A DNA stretch of 64,000 bases, from NCBI GenBank assembly GCA_963422385.1, contig OY729432.1, positions 2,604,001-2,668,000 of the forward strand. Reading direction: 5' to 3'. Positions 23,429-30,463 of the stretch are shown here, piece by piece. Both the position numbers and the translations under genes were made by a program. Below the pieces are notes generated by a model. It worked only from the letters and a program-made list of their open reading frames with translations, ran no database searches and was not told where the DNA came from. The stretch is from JAJDTQ01 sp963422385. Lineage in GTDB: Bacteria > Desulfobacterota > Binatia > UBA9968 > JAJDTQ01. The number at the start of each line of letters is the position of its first letter. Position 1 is the stretch's first letter.

Positions 23429-23851
23429 ATGGGGTACGCGACCTGCGGGGACATGGCGGCGCGGTACGGGGCCGGGGAGATGGCGCGGCTGTTGGAGGCT
23501 CCGGACGGGGCGGAGGATGCGGGCCGGGCGGAGGCGGCGTTGGCGGACGCATCCGCGGAGGTGGACGCGGCGCTGGCGGAGTCCTACGAGTTGCCGCTGC
23601 CTTCGGGGGCTGCCTATCCGCTGCTGACGGCGATAGCGTGCGACCTGGCGCGGCAGCGGCTGTACGACGACGAGGCGACGGAAGCGGTGTCGAACCGGGC
23701 GCGGCGGAGCCGGGTGCTGCTCAAGGAGTTGGCAGCGGGCACGCGGAAGCTGCTGGCGAAGGGCGGCAAGGTCATGGCTCGGCGCGCGGTCGGAGGGACG
23801 CGGGTGGGGCCGAAGCCGGTGATGACCGGGGAGAACCTGAGGGGTTTGTAG
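23429..23851 (+). CDS. DUF1320 protein, Mu gp36-like (head-tail connector)
   Basis: The 140-residue protein begins MGYATCGDMAARYGAGEMARLL, the recurrent N-terminus of gp36/DUF1320 proteins, and continues with DASAEVDAALAESYELPLP and DLARQRLYDDEATEAV. These are adaptor proteins between the portal and tail in Mu-like phages. The C-terminus GPKPVMTGENLRGL is also typical. It starts two bases after the broken small gene and is followed by the virion-morphogenesis gene. Confidence 0.85.
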   Translation: MGYATCGDMAARYGAGEMARLLEAPDGAEDAGRAEAALADASAEVDAALAESYELPLPSGAAYPLLTAIACDLARQRLYDDEATEAVSNRARRSRVLLKELAAGTRKLLAKGGKVMARRAVGGTRVGPKPVMTGENLRGL

Positions 23852-23853
23852 GG

Positions 23854-24387
23854 ATGGCGGGAGCGGGAGTCCGGATCGACGTGAAGTGGGACGACCGGGA
23901 GGTGAAGGCGGCGCTGCGGGCGCTGTCGGCCCGTCTGGGGAACATGCGGCCGGTGCTGGACGAGATCGGGGCGAGGCTGACCTCGTCGGTGATCCGCCGT
24001 TTCGAGACGGAGCGGGGTCCGGACGGAGCGGCATGGAAGAAGTCCGGACGGGCTCGCCGCGAGGGCGGGCAGACGCTGACGGACACGGGACGGCTGCGGG
24101 CGTCGATCACGCACCGGGCATCGCGGGACGAGGTGGTGGTGGGGACCAACGCGTTGTACGCGGCCATCCACCAGTTCGGGGGCAAGACGCCGGCGCGGAC
24201 CATCCGGCCGAAGCACAAGAAGGCGTTGTTCTGGCCTGGGGCGGCGCATCCGGTGAAGCAAGTGAACCACCCGGGGTCGGTGATGCCGGCGCGGCCGTTC
24301 CTGGGTGTGGACGAGGGCGACCGGGAGATGATCCTGCGGGTCATTCACCGCGCCCTGGAGCGTGCCATGGATGCGGGGGCGGTGTGA
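23854..24387 (+). CDS. phage virion morphogenesis protein (tail completion, P2 gpS / Mu gpG-like)
   Basis: At 177 residues it is typical for the family. It shows SSVIRRFETERGPDGAAWKK, a RLRASITHRASRDEVVVGTNALYAAIHQFGG block and the C-terminal MPARPFLGVDEGDREMI, all hallmarks of the phage_tail_S/virion-morphogenesis family, which completes tails or joins them to heads. It overlaps the next gene by one base (TGATG). Confidence 0.87.
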   Translation: MAGAGVRIDVKWDDREVKAALRALSARLGNMRPVLDEIGARLTSSVIRRFETERGPDGAAWKKSGRARREGGQTLTDTGRLRASITHRASRDEVVVGTNALYAAIHQFGGKTPARTIRPKHKKALFWPGAAHPVKQVNHPGSVMPARPFLGVDEGDREMILRVIHRALERAMDAGAV

Positions 24388-25001
24388 TGGGCGAGGCCGC
24401 GGCGCAGATGGGCTTTTGGGCGGCCACGGCCGCGGCCGAGCGGCTGGAGCGGTTGTTGACAAAGCGCGGGCGGGAACTGTCGGGAGAGGGCCTGGGGCCC
24501 CTGCCGGAGTGGGCCATAGGCATGGAGCCGGCGCCGCTGCGGGAGGTGCTGGGGGCGCTGGAGATTGCCGGCGCAGTGAAGCTGCGTCCGCCCCTGGCGG
24601 TGGTGGCTCCGATATCGGAGGCGGCGGGGGAGACCCGTGCAGGTTGGGGCGCGACGAGCCAGCAGATCATCCTGACCCTGGGGGTGGCGGTGATGATCGC
24701 TGCGCCGAACGATCCGGGCGGGGTGCGGGCGCGGCGCAAGGACGAGCTCTCGGACACTCTGGCCGCGGTGCGCGGCGCGTTGATGGGCTGGGTGCCGCCG
24801 GGGTTTCTGGCGCAGCCGCTGACGTATGTGCGGGGGCGGTTGCTGGAGATCGAGGACGGGCGGATCACGTGGCAGGACGAGTGGGAGACGCGGTACTGGA
24901 TCACGGCGCACGAGGGGGTGGAGCCTTGCGGGCCGGCGATGGAGTTGTGCGAGCGCCCCCGCGGGAACCATCCCGAGGCTTCGGAGGTCGGGCAGTCATG
25001 A
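24387..25001 (+). CDS. tail terminator-like protein, Mu gp37 type
   Basis: This 204-residue protein lies in the gp37 slot between the virion-morphogenesis protein and gpV. It has EWAIGMEPAPLREVLGALEIAGAVK, VVAPISEAAGETRAGWG, an ILTLGVAVMIAAPND segment and LSDTLAAVRGALMGWVPPGF, which resembles gp37/DUF1834-type tail proteins. The role as a terminator that stops tube growth is inferred from relatives and order. Confidence 0.65.
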   Translation: MGEAAAQMGFWAATAAAERLERLLTKRGRELSGEGLGPLPEWAIGMEPAPLREVLGALEIAGAVKLRPPLAVVAPISEAAGETRAGWGATSQQIILTLGVAVMIAAPNDPGGVRARRKDELSDTLAAVRGALMGWVPPGFLAQPLTYVRGRLLEIEDGRITWQDEWETRYWITAHEGVEPCGPAMELCERPRGNHPEASEVGQS

Positions 25002-25465
25002 GCGAGGATCAGGAGCAGGGGTTCGATTTGGCGGAGTTGGCGCGTCGTCTGGCGAACGTGGTTCGGCTGGGGACGGTGGAAGAGGCGGACTACGCCATCG
25101 CGCGGGTGCGAGTGAAGTACGACGAGGGGCCGGCGGGGGCGCCGGTGCTGACGGCGTGGCTGCCGTGGATCACCACTCGGGCGGGCGGGGACCGGAGTTG
25201 GTGGGCGCCGGAGGCGGGGGAGCAGGTGCTGCTGCTGGCGCCCTCGGGGGAGTTGGGCCAGGGGGTGGTGCTGCCGGCGGTGTACCGGACGGCGCATCCG
25301 GCCAACGGAGAGCGTGCGGACCTGACCCGGGTGGACTGGGGCAACGGCTCGTGGGCGGAGCATGACCGCAAGACCGGGACGGTCAAGGTGCACGCCAAGG
25401 GCGACGTCGAGATCGTGGCCGAGGGCAACATCAGGCTCAAGGCTGCCAGGATCGACCTGAACTAA
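24998..25465 (+). CDS. baseplate assembly protein V (spike hub)
   Basis: The 155-residue protein begins with a helical segment (DLAELARRLANVVRLGTVEE) and an OB-fold: ARVRVKYDEG, TAWLPWITTRAGGDRSWWAPEAGEQVLLLAPSG, then GQGVVLPAVYR. It ends in a beta-helix with VHAKGDVEIVAEGNIRLKAARIDLN. This is the P2 gpV/Mu gp45 tail-spike layout. The PAAR protein encoded 13 bases downstream would cap its tip. Confidence 0.9.
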   Translation: MSEDQEQGFDLAELARRLANVVRLGTVEEADYAIARVRVKYDEGPAGAPVLTAWLPWITTRAGGDRSWWAPEAGEQVLLLAPSGELGQGVVLPAVYRTAHPANGERADLTRVDWGNGSWAEHDRKTGTVKVHAKGDVEIVAEGNIRLKAARIDLN

Positions 25466-25478
25466 GGAAGAGGACGGG

Positions 25479-25769
25479 ATGCCGGCGGTGACTCGATTGG
25501 GGGATGCGTGCACGGGGCACGGGTGCTTTCCGGCGCGGCCTTCGAGCGGCGGTTCGCCGGCGGTGTTCGCGAACGGGACCGCGGTGCACCGTGAAGGGGA
25601 CGGCTGGTCGGCGCACGCCTGTCCGGACACGCCGCCGCACGGGGGAGCGCTGGCGTCGGGGAGTTCGACGGTGTTCGCCGAGGGTCGTCAGTTGGGGCGG
25701 ATCGGGGACCCGGTGGACTGCGGCTCGGGTGTGGCTGCGGGGAGCGGGGACGTATTTGCGGGAGGTTGA
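25479..25769 (+). CDS. PAAR-domain spike tip protein
   Basis: The 96-residue protein has repeating short beta units with GDACTGHGCFPARPSSGGSP, VFANGTAVHREGDGWSAHAC, SSTVFAEGRQLGRIGDPVDCGS and GSGDVFAGG. His and Cys residues at the tips fit the metal site of PAAR cones that sharpen contractile spikes. It directly follows gpV, its structural partner. The length is normal for phage PAAR proteins without an effector extension. Confidence 0.9.
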   Translation: MPAVTRLGDACTGHGCFPARPSSGGSPAVFANGTAVHREGDGWSAHACPDTPPHGGALASGSSTVFAEGRQLGRIGDPVDCGSGVAAGSGDVFAGG

Positions 25770-25772
25770 GAG

Positions 25773-26132
25773 ATGGGCAGGTACAGGGTGAAACAGGATT
25801 TCGTGCAGGACGGGCGGGCGCTGATTCCGGGCGATTGCGTGGAGCTGACGGCCCGCCAGGCACGGTATCTGCGTTTGAGCGGGCTGATCGAGCCGGCGCC
25901 GGATGAGGCGAGCGGGGCGCCGGAGGCGGTGCGGGAGGACCAGCTGGATTCGCGGGAGGACCTGATCCGGGGGGCCATCGAGCGGTTGACGCCCGGAGAA
26001 GCGGGGCACTGGACCGCCGGGGGGCAGCCCGAGGTTCGGGCCTTGCGCGAGCACGGGGCGCCGGCGGACCTGAGCGCCAGGGAGCGGGACGCGGTCTGGG
26101 CGGGGTTGCAGGAGGCCGGGGGGGAACGATGA
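25773..26132 (+). CDS. Mu-like virion-operon protein, paralogue of 22797-23252
   Basis: The 119-residue protein starts RYRVKQDFVQDGRALIPGDCVELT and ends AGHWTAGGQPEVRALREHGAP ADLSARERDAVWAGLQ. Its C-terminal ~50 residues match the end of the gene at 22797, with PEVRAL and ERDA(A/V)W kept, so the two genes share a domain. Between PAAR and gpW it could be a small baseplate or assembly factor; nothing in it reveals a catalytic role. Its stop overlaps the gpW start. Confidence 0.65.
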   Translation: MGRYRVKQDFVQDGRALIPGDCVELTARQARYLRLSGLIEPAPDEASGAPEAVREDQLDSREDLIRGAIERLTPGEAGHWTAGGQPEVRALREHGAPADLSARERDAVWAGLQEAGGER

Positions 26133-26470
26133 CCGGCATGAGCGCGCGGACCGGGCGGATGCTGGACGGGGCGGCGCACCTGCGGCAGTCGATCCGGGAC
26201 ATTCTGACCACGCCGGTGGGGAGCCGGGTGATGCGGCGGGACTACGGCTCGCGGCTGTTCGAGTTGGTGGACACGCCGCTGGACGGCGGGGCGCTGGTGG
26301 AGGTCTACGCCGCAGTGGCGGAGGCGTTGGAGCGGTGGGAGCCCCGGTTCCGGCTGACGCGGGTGCAGGCGAGCGCTTCGGAGGCCGGGACCGGTCAGGT
26401 GGTGCTGGACCTGGAGGGGGAGTACCTGCCCGAGGGCCGGCCGGTGCGGCTGGAGGGGATTCTGGCGTGA
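26129..26470 (+). CDS. baseplate wedge protein W (gp25/GPW family)
   Basis: The 113-residue protein has HLRQSIRDILTTPVGSRVMRRDYGSRLFELVDTP, the highly conserved block of T4 gp25/P2 gpW-like wedge proteins, with the RDYGS motif intact. These nucleate the baseplate and sheath. It is overlapped at both ends by neighbours (ATGA and GTGA junctions), as usual in P2-type operons. Confidence 0.92.
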   Translation: MTGMSARTGRMLDGAAHLRQSIRDILTTPVGSRVMRRDYGSRLFELVDTPLDGGALVEVYAAVAEALERWEPRFRLTRVQASASEAGTGQVVLDLEGEYLPEGRPVRLEGILA

Positions 26471-27354
26471 CGGCGCAGATCGACCTTTCCCGGCTTCCGG
26501 CGCCGGACGTGGTGGAGGCGCTGGACTACGAGGCGGTCCTCACGGCGATGATCGCGGAGTTGCGTGCGCGCTGGCCGGAGTACGACGCGGCCGAGTTGGA
26601 GAGCGAGCCGGCCCGGAAGATCCTCGAAGTGTGCGCGTACCGGGAGTTGCTGCTGCGGCAGCGGGTGAACCAGGCGGCGCGGTCGGTGATGCCGGCGTTT
26701 GCCAAAGGGAATGACCTGGACCACCTGGCGGCCCTGGTGGGGGTCCGGCGGCAGGTGGTGAAGGCGGGCGACCCCGGGGCGTTGCCGCCAGTGCCGCCGA
26801 CTTATGAGGATGATGAGCGCCTGCGCGCCCGGGTGCAGCTGGCGCCCGAGGCGTTCACCGCGGCCGGCTCGGTGGGGGCGTACCGGGCTCGGGCGTTGGA
26901 GGCGGACCCTCGGGTGAAGGACGTGTCGGTGAGCAGTCCCAAGCCGGGGGAGGTGGAGGTGACGGTGCTGGCGGAGGAGGGGGACGGGCGCGATCCGGGC
27001 GGGCTGGCCAAGGTCGTTGAGGCGGCGCTGAGCGCGGATGAGGTGCGGCCGCTCACGGACGTGGTGCGGGTCAGGGGGGCGCAGGTGGCCGGGTACAGGA
27101 TCGAGGCGGAGTTGGCGGTGGGGTCGGGTCCGGACGCACAGGCGGTGCGGGCGGCTGCGGAGGCCGGGGTGCGGGCCTTTGCGGGCGAGCGTCACCGCCT
27201 CGGGGCCCGGGTTCCGTTGTCGGGGCTGTACGCGGCCCTGCACGTGGCCGGGGTCCAGGGGGTGACGTTGAAACAGCCGGATCGGGATGTAACGGCAACG
27301 GTGCGGGAGGCGCCGTTCGCCGGGTCGGTGGCCGTGGAGGTTGCCGGTGGCTGA
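26467..27354 (+). CDS. baseplate protein J
   Basis: I take GTG 26467, overlapping the gpW stop, as start, giving 295 residues; the longer open frame upstream is a shadow. The protein begins IDLSRLPAPDVVEALDYEAVL and has ARKILEVCAYRELLLRQRVNQAARSVMPAFA and a GNDLDHLAALVGVRR block, typical of P2 gpJ. It later shows YRARALEADPRVKDVSVSSPKPGEVEV. It is a structural wedge component of the contractile-tail baseplate. Confidence 0.9.
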   Translation: MTAQIDLSRLPAPDVVEALDYEAVLTAMIAELRARWPEYDAAELESEPARKILEVCAYRELLLRQRVNQAARSVMPAFAKGNDLDHLAALVGVRRQVVKAGDPGALPPVPPTYEDDERLRARVQLAPEAFTAAGSVGAYRARALEADPRVKDVSVSSPKPGEVEVTVLAEEGDGRDPGGLAKVVEAALSADEVRPLTDVVRVRGAQVAGYRIEAELAVGSGPDAQAVRAAAEAGVRAFAGERHRLGARVPLSGLYAALHVAGVQGVTLKQPDRDVTATVREAPFAGSVAVEVAGG

Positions 27355-27877
27355 CACGCTGCTGCCGCCCAACGCCTCGCCGCTGGAGCGGGGGCTGGAG
27401 CAGGCCTCGGCGCGGCAGGCCGACGTGCCGGTCCCGATCTCCGCTCTGTGGCGACCGGAACAATGCCCTTCTTATCTGCTGCCCTGGCTGGCCTGGGCGG
27501 TGTCGGTGGATGCCTGGGACCCGGACTGGCCCGAGGAAGCGCGGCGCGAGGCCGTGGCGCGGAGCATCGCGCTGCACCGGCGCAAGGGCACGGCCTGGGC
27601 AGTGCGGGACGCCCTGGAGCGCTTGGGCGCGGTCTACGACCTGACCGAGTTGACGGGCGGGAAGCACCACCGCATGGCCATCGCGGTCTACAACAGCGGC
27701 GCGCTGCTGAGTGCGGGGGTGGCGCGGGTCCGGGAGCAGGTGGACGCGGCCAGGCGGGCCTCGGTGCACTACACGCTGACCTTGGTGGCCGGCGCCGCGG
27801 GCGAGGTCCCGATGGCGGCCGGGGCGGGGGCCGCCTCGGTGTGCACGGCTCCCCTGACGCTGGAGGTGCGGGCGTGA
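27347..27877 (+). CDS. tail protein I (baseplate)
   Basis: The start at GTG 27347 gives 176 residues beginning MADTLLPPNASPLERGLEQA. It has VPISALWRPEQCPSYLLPWLAWAVSVDAWDPDW, then AVARSIALHRRKGTAWAVRDALERLG, both highly characteristic of P2 gpI. It overlaps the gpJ end and the start of the tail fibre gene. gpI lies between the baseplate and the fibres. Confidence 0.9.
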   Translation: MADTLLPPNASPLERGLEQASARQADVPVPISALWRPEQCPSYLLPWLAWAVSVDAWDPDWPEEARREAVARSIALHRRKGTAWAVRDALERLGAVYDLTELTGGKHHRMAIAVYNSGALLSAGVARVREQVDAARRASVHYTLTLVAGAAGEVPMAAGAGAASVCTAPLTLEVRA

Positions 27878-29727
27878 GCGCGCTGGTGCTGACCGACGCC
27901 GGGCGCACGGCCATGGCCGACGGCGGCAATCGGGGTCTGCGGCAGGTGCAACTCGTCTCCATGCAGATCGGCGACGGCGTGGGAGCGGTGGAAGCCTCGC
28001 GCGAGCATCTGCGGCGCAGGCGCGACGCCGCGGCCCTGACCGGCTCCACCGCGGTGGACGGCCGGCTGGCGGTGCGCGCGGACTTTCTGTCGGACACGGC
28101 TTATGCGGTGACGGAGATGGGACTGTTGGCGCGGGTGGGCGGGGTCGGCCGGGAGTTCCTGTTCGCCTACTGGTCCGCGCCCGCAGAAGACCGCGCACTC
28201 GCCCAGAAAGCGTCCGGGACCACGCTGGTGGTGGCTGCGGTGGTGGAGATCGTCCGGAGCGCGGCCGAGTTGGACGTCACCGTGTCGCCGGACGTGCACG
28301 TTGCGGCAACGACGTTCGCGGCGCTCTCGGACACCCCGGACGGGATCACCGCTCTGGGATGGGCGCGGGGCAACGCCGCCGGCGACGCCCTGGAGTTCAC
28401 CGACCTGCCGGACGCCGCCGTGGCGGTCAAGGGCGTGTCCAGACGCGCCACCAACGCCGAGGCCGAGGCCGGCAGGGAAGCCGCCGCCACGCTGGCGCCG
28501 GCTCAACTGCGCTACGCGGTCCCGCGGGTGAGCATCGAGGCGTCCTTGCCGCGGATCCGTGATGCGCGCTCCAGTGTCTACCTGGTCCTGGATTACCTGG
28601 AGAGCCGGCACCCGGCACTGGCCTTGGCCCAAGGCGGCATCTGGGACTTTGTGCCGTCCCTGGGCGCCTTCCCCTCGGCAGGGCCGTCCCGCTGGGGCCT
28701 GGCGCGGTTCGCGGACACCGATGAGATTCTGACCACGGTCCTGCCGTTGATCCACGACCGCGCGGTCTCGCTCCGGGGGCTGCTGTCGAGGACCGCGGCG
28801 GAGTCCCGAACCGGACTCATCGCCCTCGCCACCGAAGCCGTGGCCGACGCGGGGACCGACCATACCGCGGCCATGACCGCTGCCCTGGTCAAGCGGCGGA
28901 TAGAGGCGGCCGTTGCCAGCGGCAGTGGCCACAGTCATTCCGGCTATGCCGGCAGGAGCCACAGTCACGGTAGCCACAGTCATTCCGGCTATGCCGGCAG
29001 TGGCCACAGTCATTCCGGCTATGCCGACAGTAGCCACAGTCATTCCGGCTATGCCAGCAGTGGCCACAGTCACGGTAGCCACAGTCATTCCGGCTATGCC
29101 AGCAGTAGCCACAGTCACGGTGGCCACAGTCGCGTCACCGATGCGTGCTTTGCGCTCTCGACCCCGGTGCTGATGGGCGACGGGGTGAGTGTGAGGCCGG
29201 TCGGGGAGGTGCGGATCGGGGACTGGCTGGCCTCGCCCGCTGGGCCTCGGGAGGTGGTGGCGCTCGACGCGTCGGGGCGCTTCCACGACACGGTGGTCAT
29301 CGCGGTCTCGGCGGGCGACAGAGAGATCGAGGTGGTGTGCACGCCGAACCACCGGTTCCTGACTCCGGGCGGGGGCTGGGCCTGCGTGACGCCGTGGCCG
29401 GCCCGCAAGCGCAGCCGGGTATGGCGTCCGGTGGTGGATGGCAGCGGCCGGCGGGAGGCTTGGCGGCGCGACCGGGTGATGGACAGGGAGAGACTGGTTG
29501 CGGGCGTGGCCGTCAAGGTGCTGTCGGCGGGCGGTCTGCACTGGGCAGGCCGGGTGACGAGTGTGCGTCCCGGCCCTCGGGTTCGCGTGGTGTCGCCGAT
29601 CACTGGCGGGACCATCTACGTGGGCGGCGGCGCGGCAGCGTCCGCGGGCCACGCGCCCGAGACCGCGGGGATGAGGCGCGGGTCCGACGTGGCGGATTTC
29701 TTCCGGATGGGGGTTGGGGATGGATAG
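27874..29727 (+). CDS. tail fibre protein with His-rich repeats and a C-terminal Hint domain
   Basis: GTG 27874 overlaps the gpI stop; the product is 617 residues. Residues ~1-170 are the P2 gpH-like N-terminal fibre domain (LVLTDAGRTAMADGG ... AVTEMGLLARVG, then a QKASGTTLVVAAVVEI block). The shaft follows, with coiled segments. Residues ~349-419 are repeats of (S/G)HSHSGYA and HSHG, the kind of His motif that can bind metal in trimeric fibres. From Cys425 (CFALSTPVLMGDGVSVRPV) onward is a Hint (hedgehog/intein) domain with IGDW, and CTPNHRFLTPG carrying the block-B His493. No terminal Asn-Cys pair is seen, so cleavage at Cys425 without splicing is the likely chemistry. Hint domains at the end of tail fibres are unusual. 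Confidence 0.85.
   Translation: MSALVLTDAGRTAMADGGNRGLRQVQLVSMQIGDGVGAVEASREHLRRRRDAAALTGSTAVDGRLAVRADFLSDTAYAVTEMGLLARVGGVGREFLFAYWSAPAEDRALAQKASGTTLVVAAVVEIVRSAAELDVTVSPDVHVAATTFAALSDTPDGITALGWARGNAAGDALEFTDLPDAAVAVKGVSRRATNAEAEAGREAAATLAPAQLRYAVPRVSIEASLPRIRDARSSVYLVLDYLESRHPALALAQGGIWDFVPSLGAFPSAGPSRWGLARFADTDEILTTVLPLIHDRAVSLRGLLSRTAAESRTGLIALATEAVADAGTDHTAAMTAALVKRRIEAAVASGSGHSHSGYAGRSHSHGSHSHSGYAGSGHSHSGYADSSHSHSGYASSGHSHGSHSHSGYASSSHSHGGHSRVTDACFALSTPVLMGDGVSVRPVGEVRIGDWLASPAGPREVVALDASGRFHDTVVIAVSAGDREIEVVCTPNHRFLTPGGGWACVTPWPARKRSRVWRPVVDGSGRREAWRRDRVMDRERLVAGVAVKVLSAGGLHWAGRVTSVRPGPRVRVVSPITGGTIYVGGGAAASAGHAPETAGMRRGSDVADFFRMGVGDG
28918..29130 (+). repeat. 24-30-bp tandem repeats encoding HSHSGYA units
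   Basis: The unit CACAGTCATTCCGGCTATGCC with a variable 3-9-base spacer occurs five times, and a shorter CACAGTCACGG unit three times. DNA identity between units is nearly complete, so slippage or recombination could change the number of units in frame. That would lengthen or shorten the fibre segment just before the Hint domain. Confidence 0.9.
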
Positions 29728-30463
29728 GTTGACGAGGCTGGAACAGCGGGAGCGGTGGGTGGTGCCGCCAGGGTGGACGGAACTCCACGTGGCCGCGGCC
29801 TACGGAGATCTGCCCAGGGTGTCGGCGCTGATCAAGACCGGCGCCGATGTCAACGCGGCGCATGCGACGGGCGCTGTTCCGCTGCACGGCGCCGTCCGCT
29901 TCGGCCACCTGCCCGTGGTCGGGGCGCTGCTGAAGGCCGGGGCCGATCCTGAGGCGAAGCAGGACGGCGCCGGGCGGCCGATCCTCATCGCCGCTCAACA
30001 CGGCCACCTGCCCGTGGTCGAGGCATTGATCAAGGTCGGGGTCGACGTCAACGCGGCGCGCAGCAATGGGCGCCGGGCCATCCACGGCGCCGTCCGCTTC
30101 GGATACGAGGGCATACTCGCGGTGCTGCTGAAGGCCGGGGCCGACATGGAGGCGCGGAACGCCGGTGGATGGACGCCGCTGAACGTCGCTGCGTGGTTCG
30201 GATGGTGGGACATCTGTTCGGTGCTGATCGATGCCGGGGCCGACATGGAGGCGCAGAACGGCCAGGGAGACACTCCCCTGCTGAGCGCGGCCAGGAGGGG
30301 AAAGACCATGGCTGCGGCGGTGCTCCTGCGTGCGGGCGCGGACCGTGCGGCAAAGGACCAGGACGGAGCCGCGGCGCTGGACCTCGCCGAGAAGCGCGGC
30401 CACGTGAGGGTGGCCGCGGAGATCCATGAGGCCGCCAGGAGCACGAAAGGAGACGAACGATGA
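29720..30463 (+). CDS. phage-encoded ankyrin-repeat protein
   Basis: The 247-residue protein starts at ATG 29720, overlapping the fibre stop, and ends overlapping the sheath start. It holds about six ankyrin repeats (GWTELHVAAAYGDLPRVSALIKTGADVNA, further copies with AVPLHGAVRFGHLPVVGALLKAGAD, GWTPLNVAAWFGWWDICSVLIDAGAD and GDTPLLSAARRGKTMAA). There is no signal peptide, membrane segment or catalytic domain. Ankyrins normally bind proteins. Its place between fibre and sheath genes, where fibre chaperones usually lie, allows a chaperone role. The alternative, a secreted or injected protein acting on a eukaryotic host as in the ankyphages of sponge symbionts, is an inference from known biology. 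Confidence 0.9.
   Translation: MDRLTRLEQRERWVVPPGWTELHVAAAYGDLPRVSALIKTGADVNAAHATGAVPLHGAVRFGHLPVVGALLKAGADPEAKQDGAGRPILIAAQHGHLPVVEALIKVGVDVNAARSNGRRAIHGAVRFGYEGILAVLLKAGADMEARNAGGWTPLNVAAWFGWWDICSVLIDAGADMEAQNGQGDTPLLSAARRGKTMAAAVLLRAGADRAAKDQDGAAALDLAEKRGHVRVAAEIHEAARSTKGDER

Noticed and set aside
27448..27873. extension of the tail fibre gene by 142 codons
   Set aside because: Reads through gpI in another frame with Gly/Arg-rich translation; GTG 27874 overlapping the gpI stop fits P2-type coupling.
28913..29173. 86-codon frame with PAVATVIPAM repeats
   Set aside because: Alternate-frame reading of the His-repeat tract; the repeat is explained by the fibre frame.
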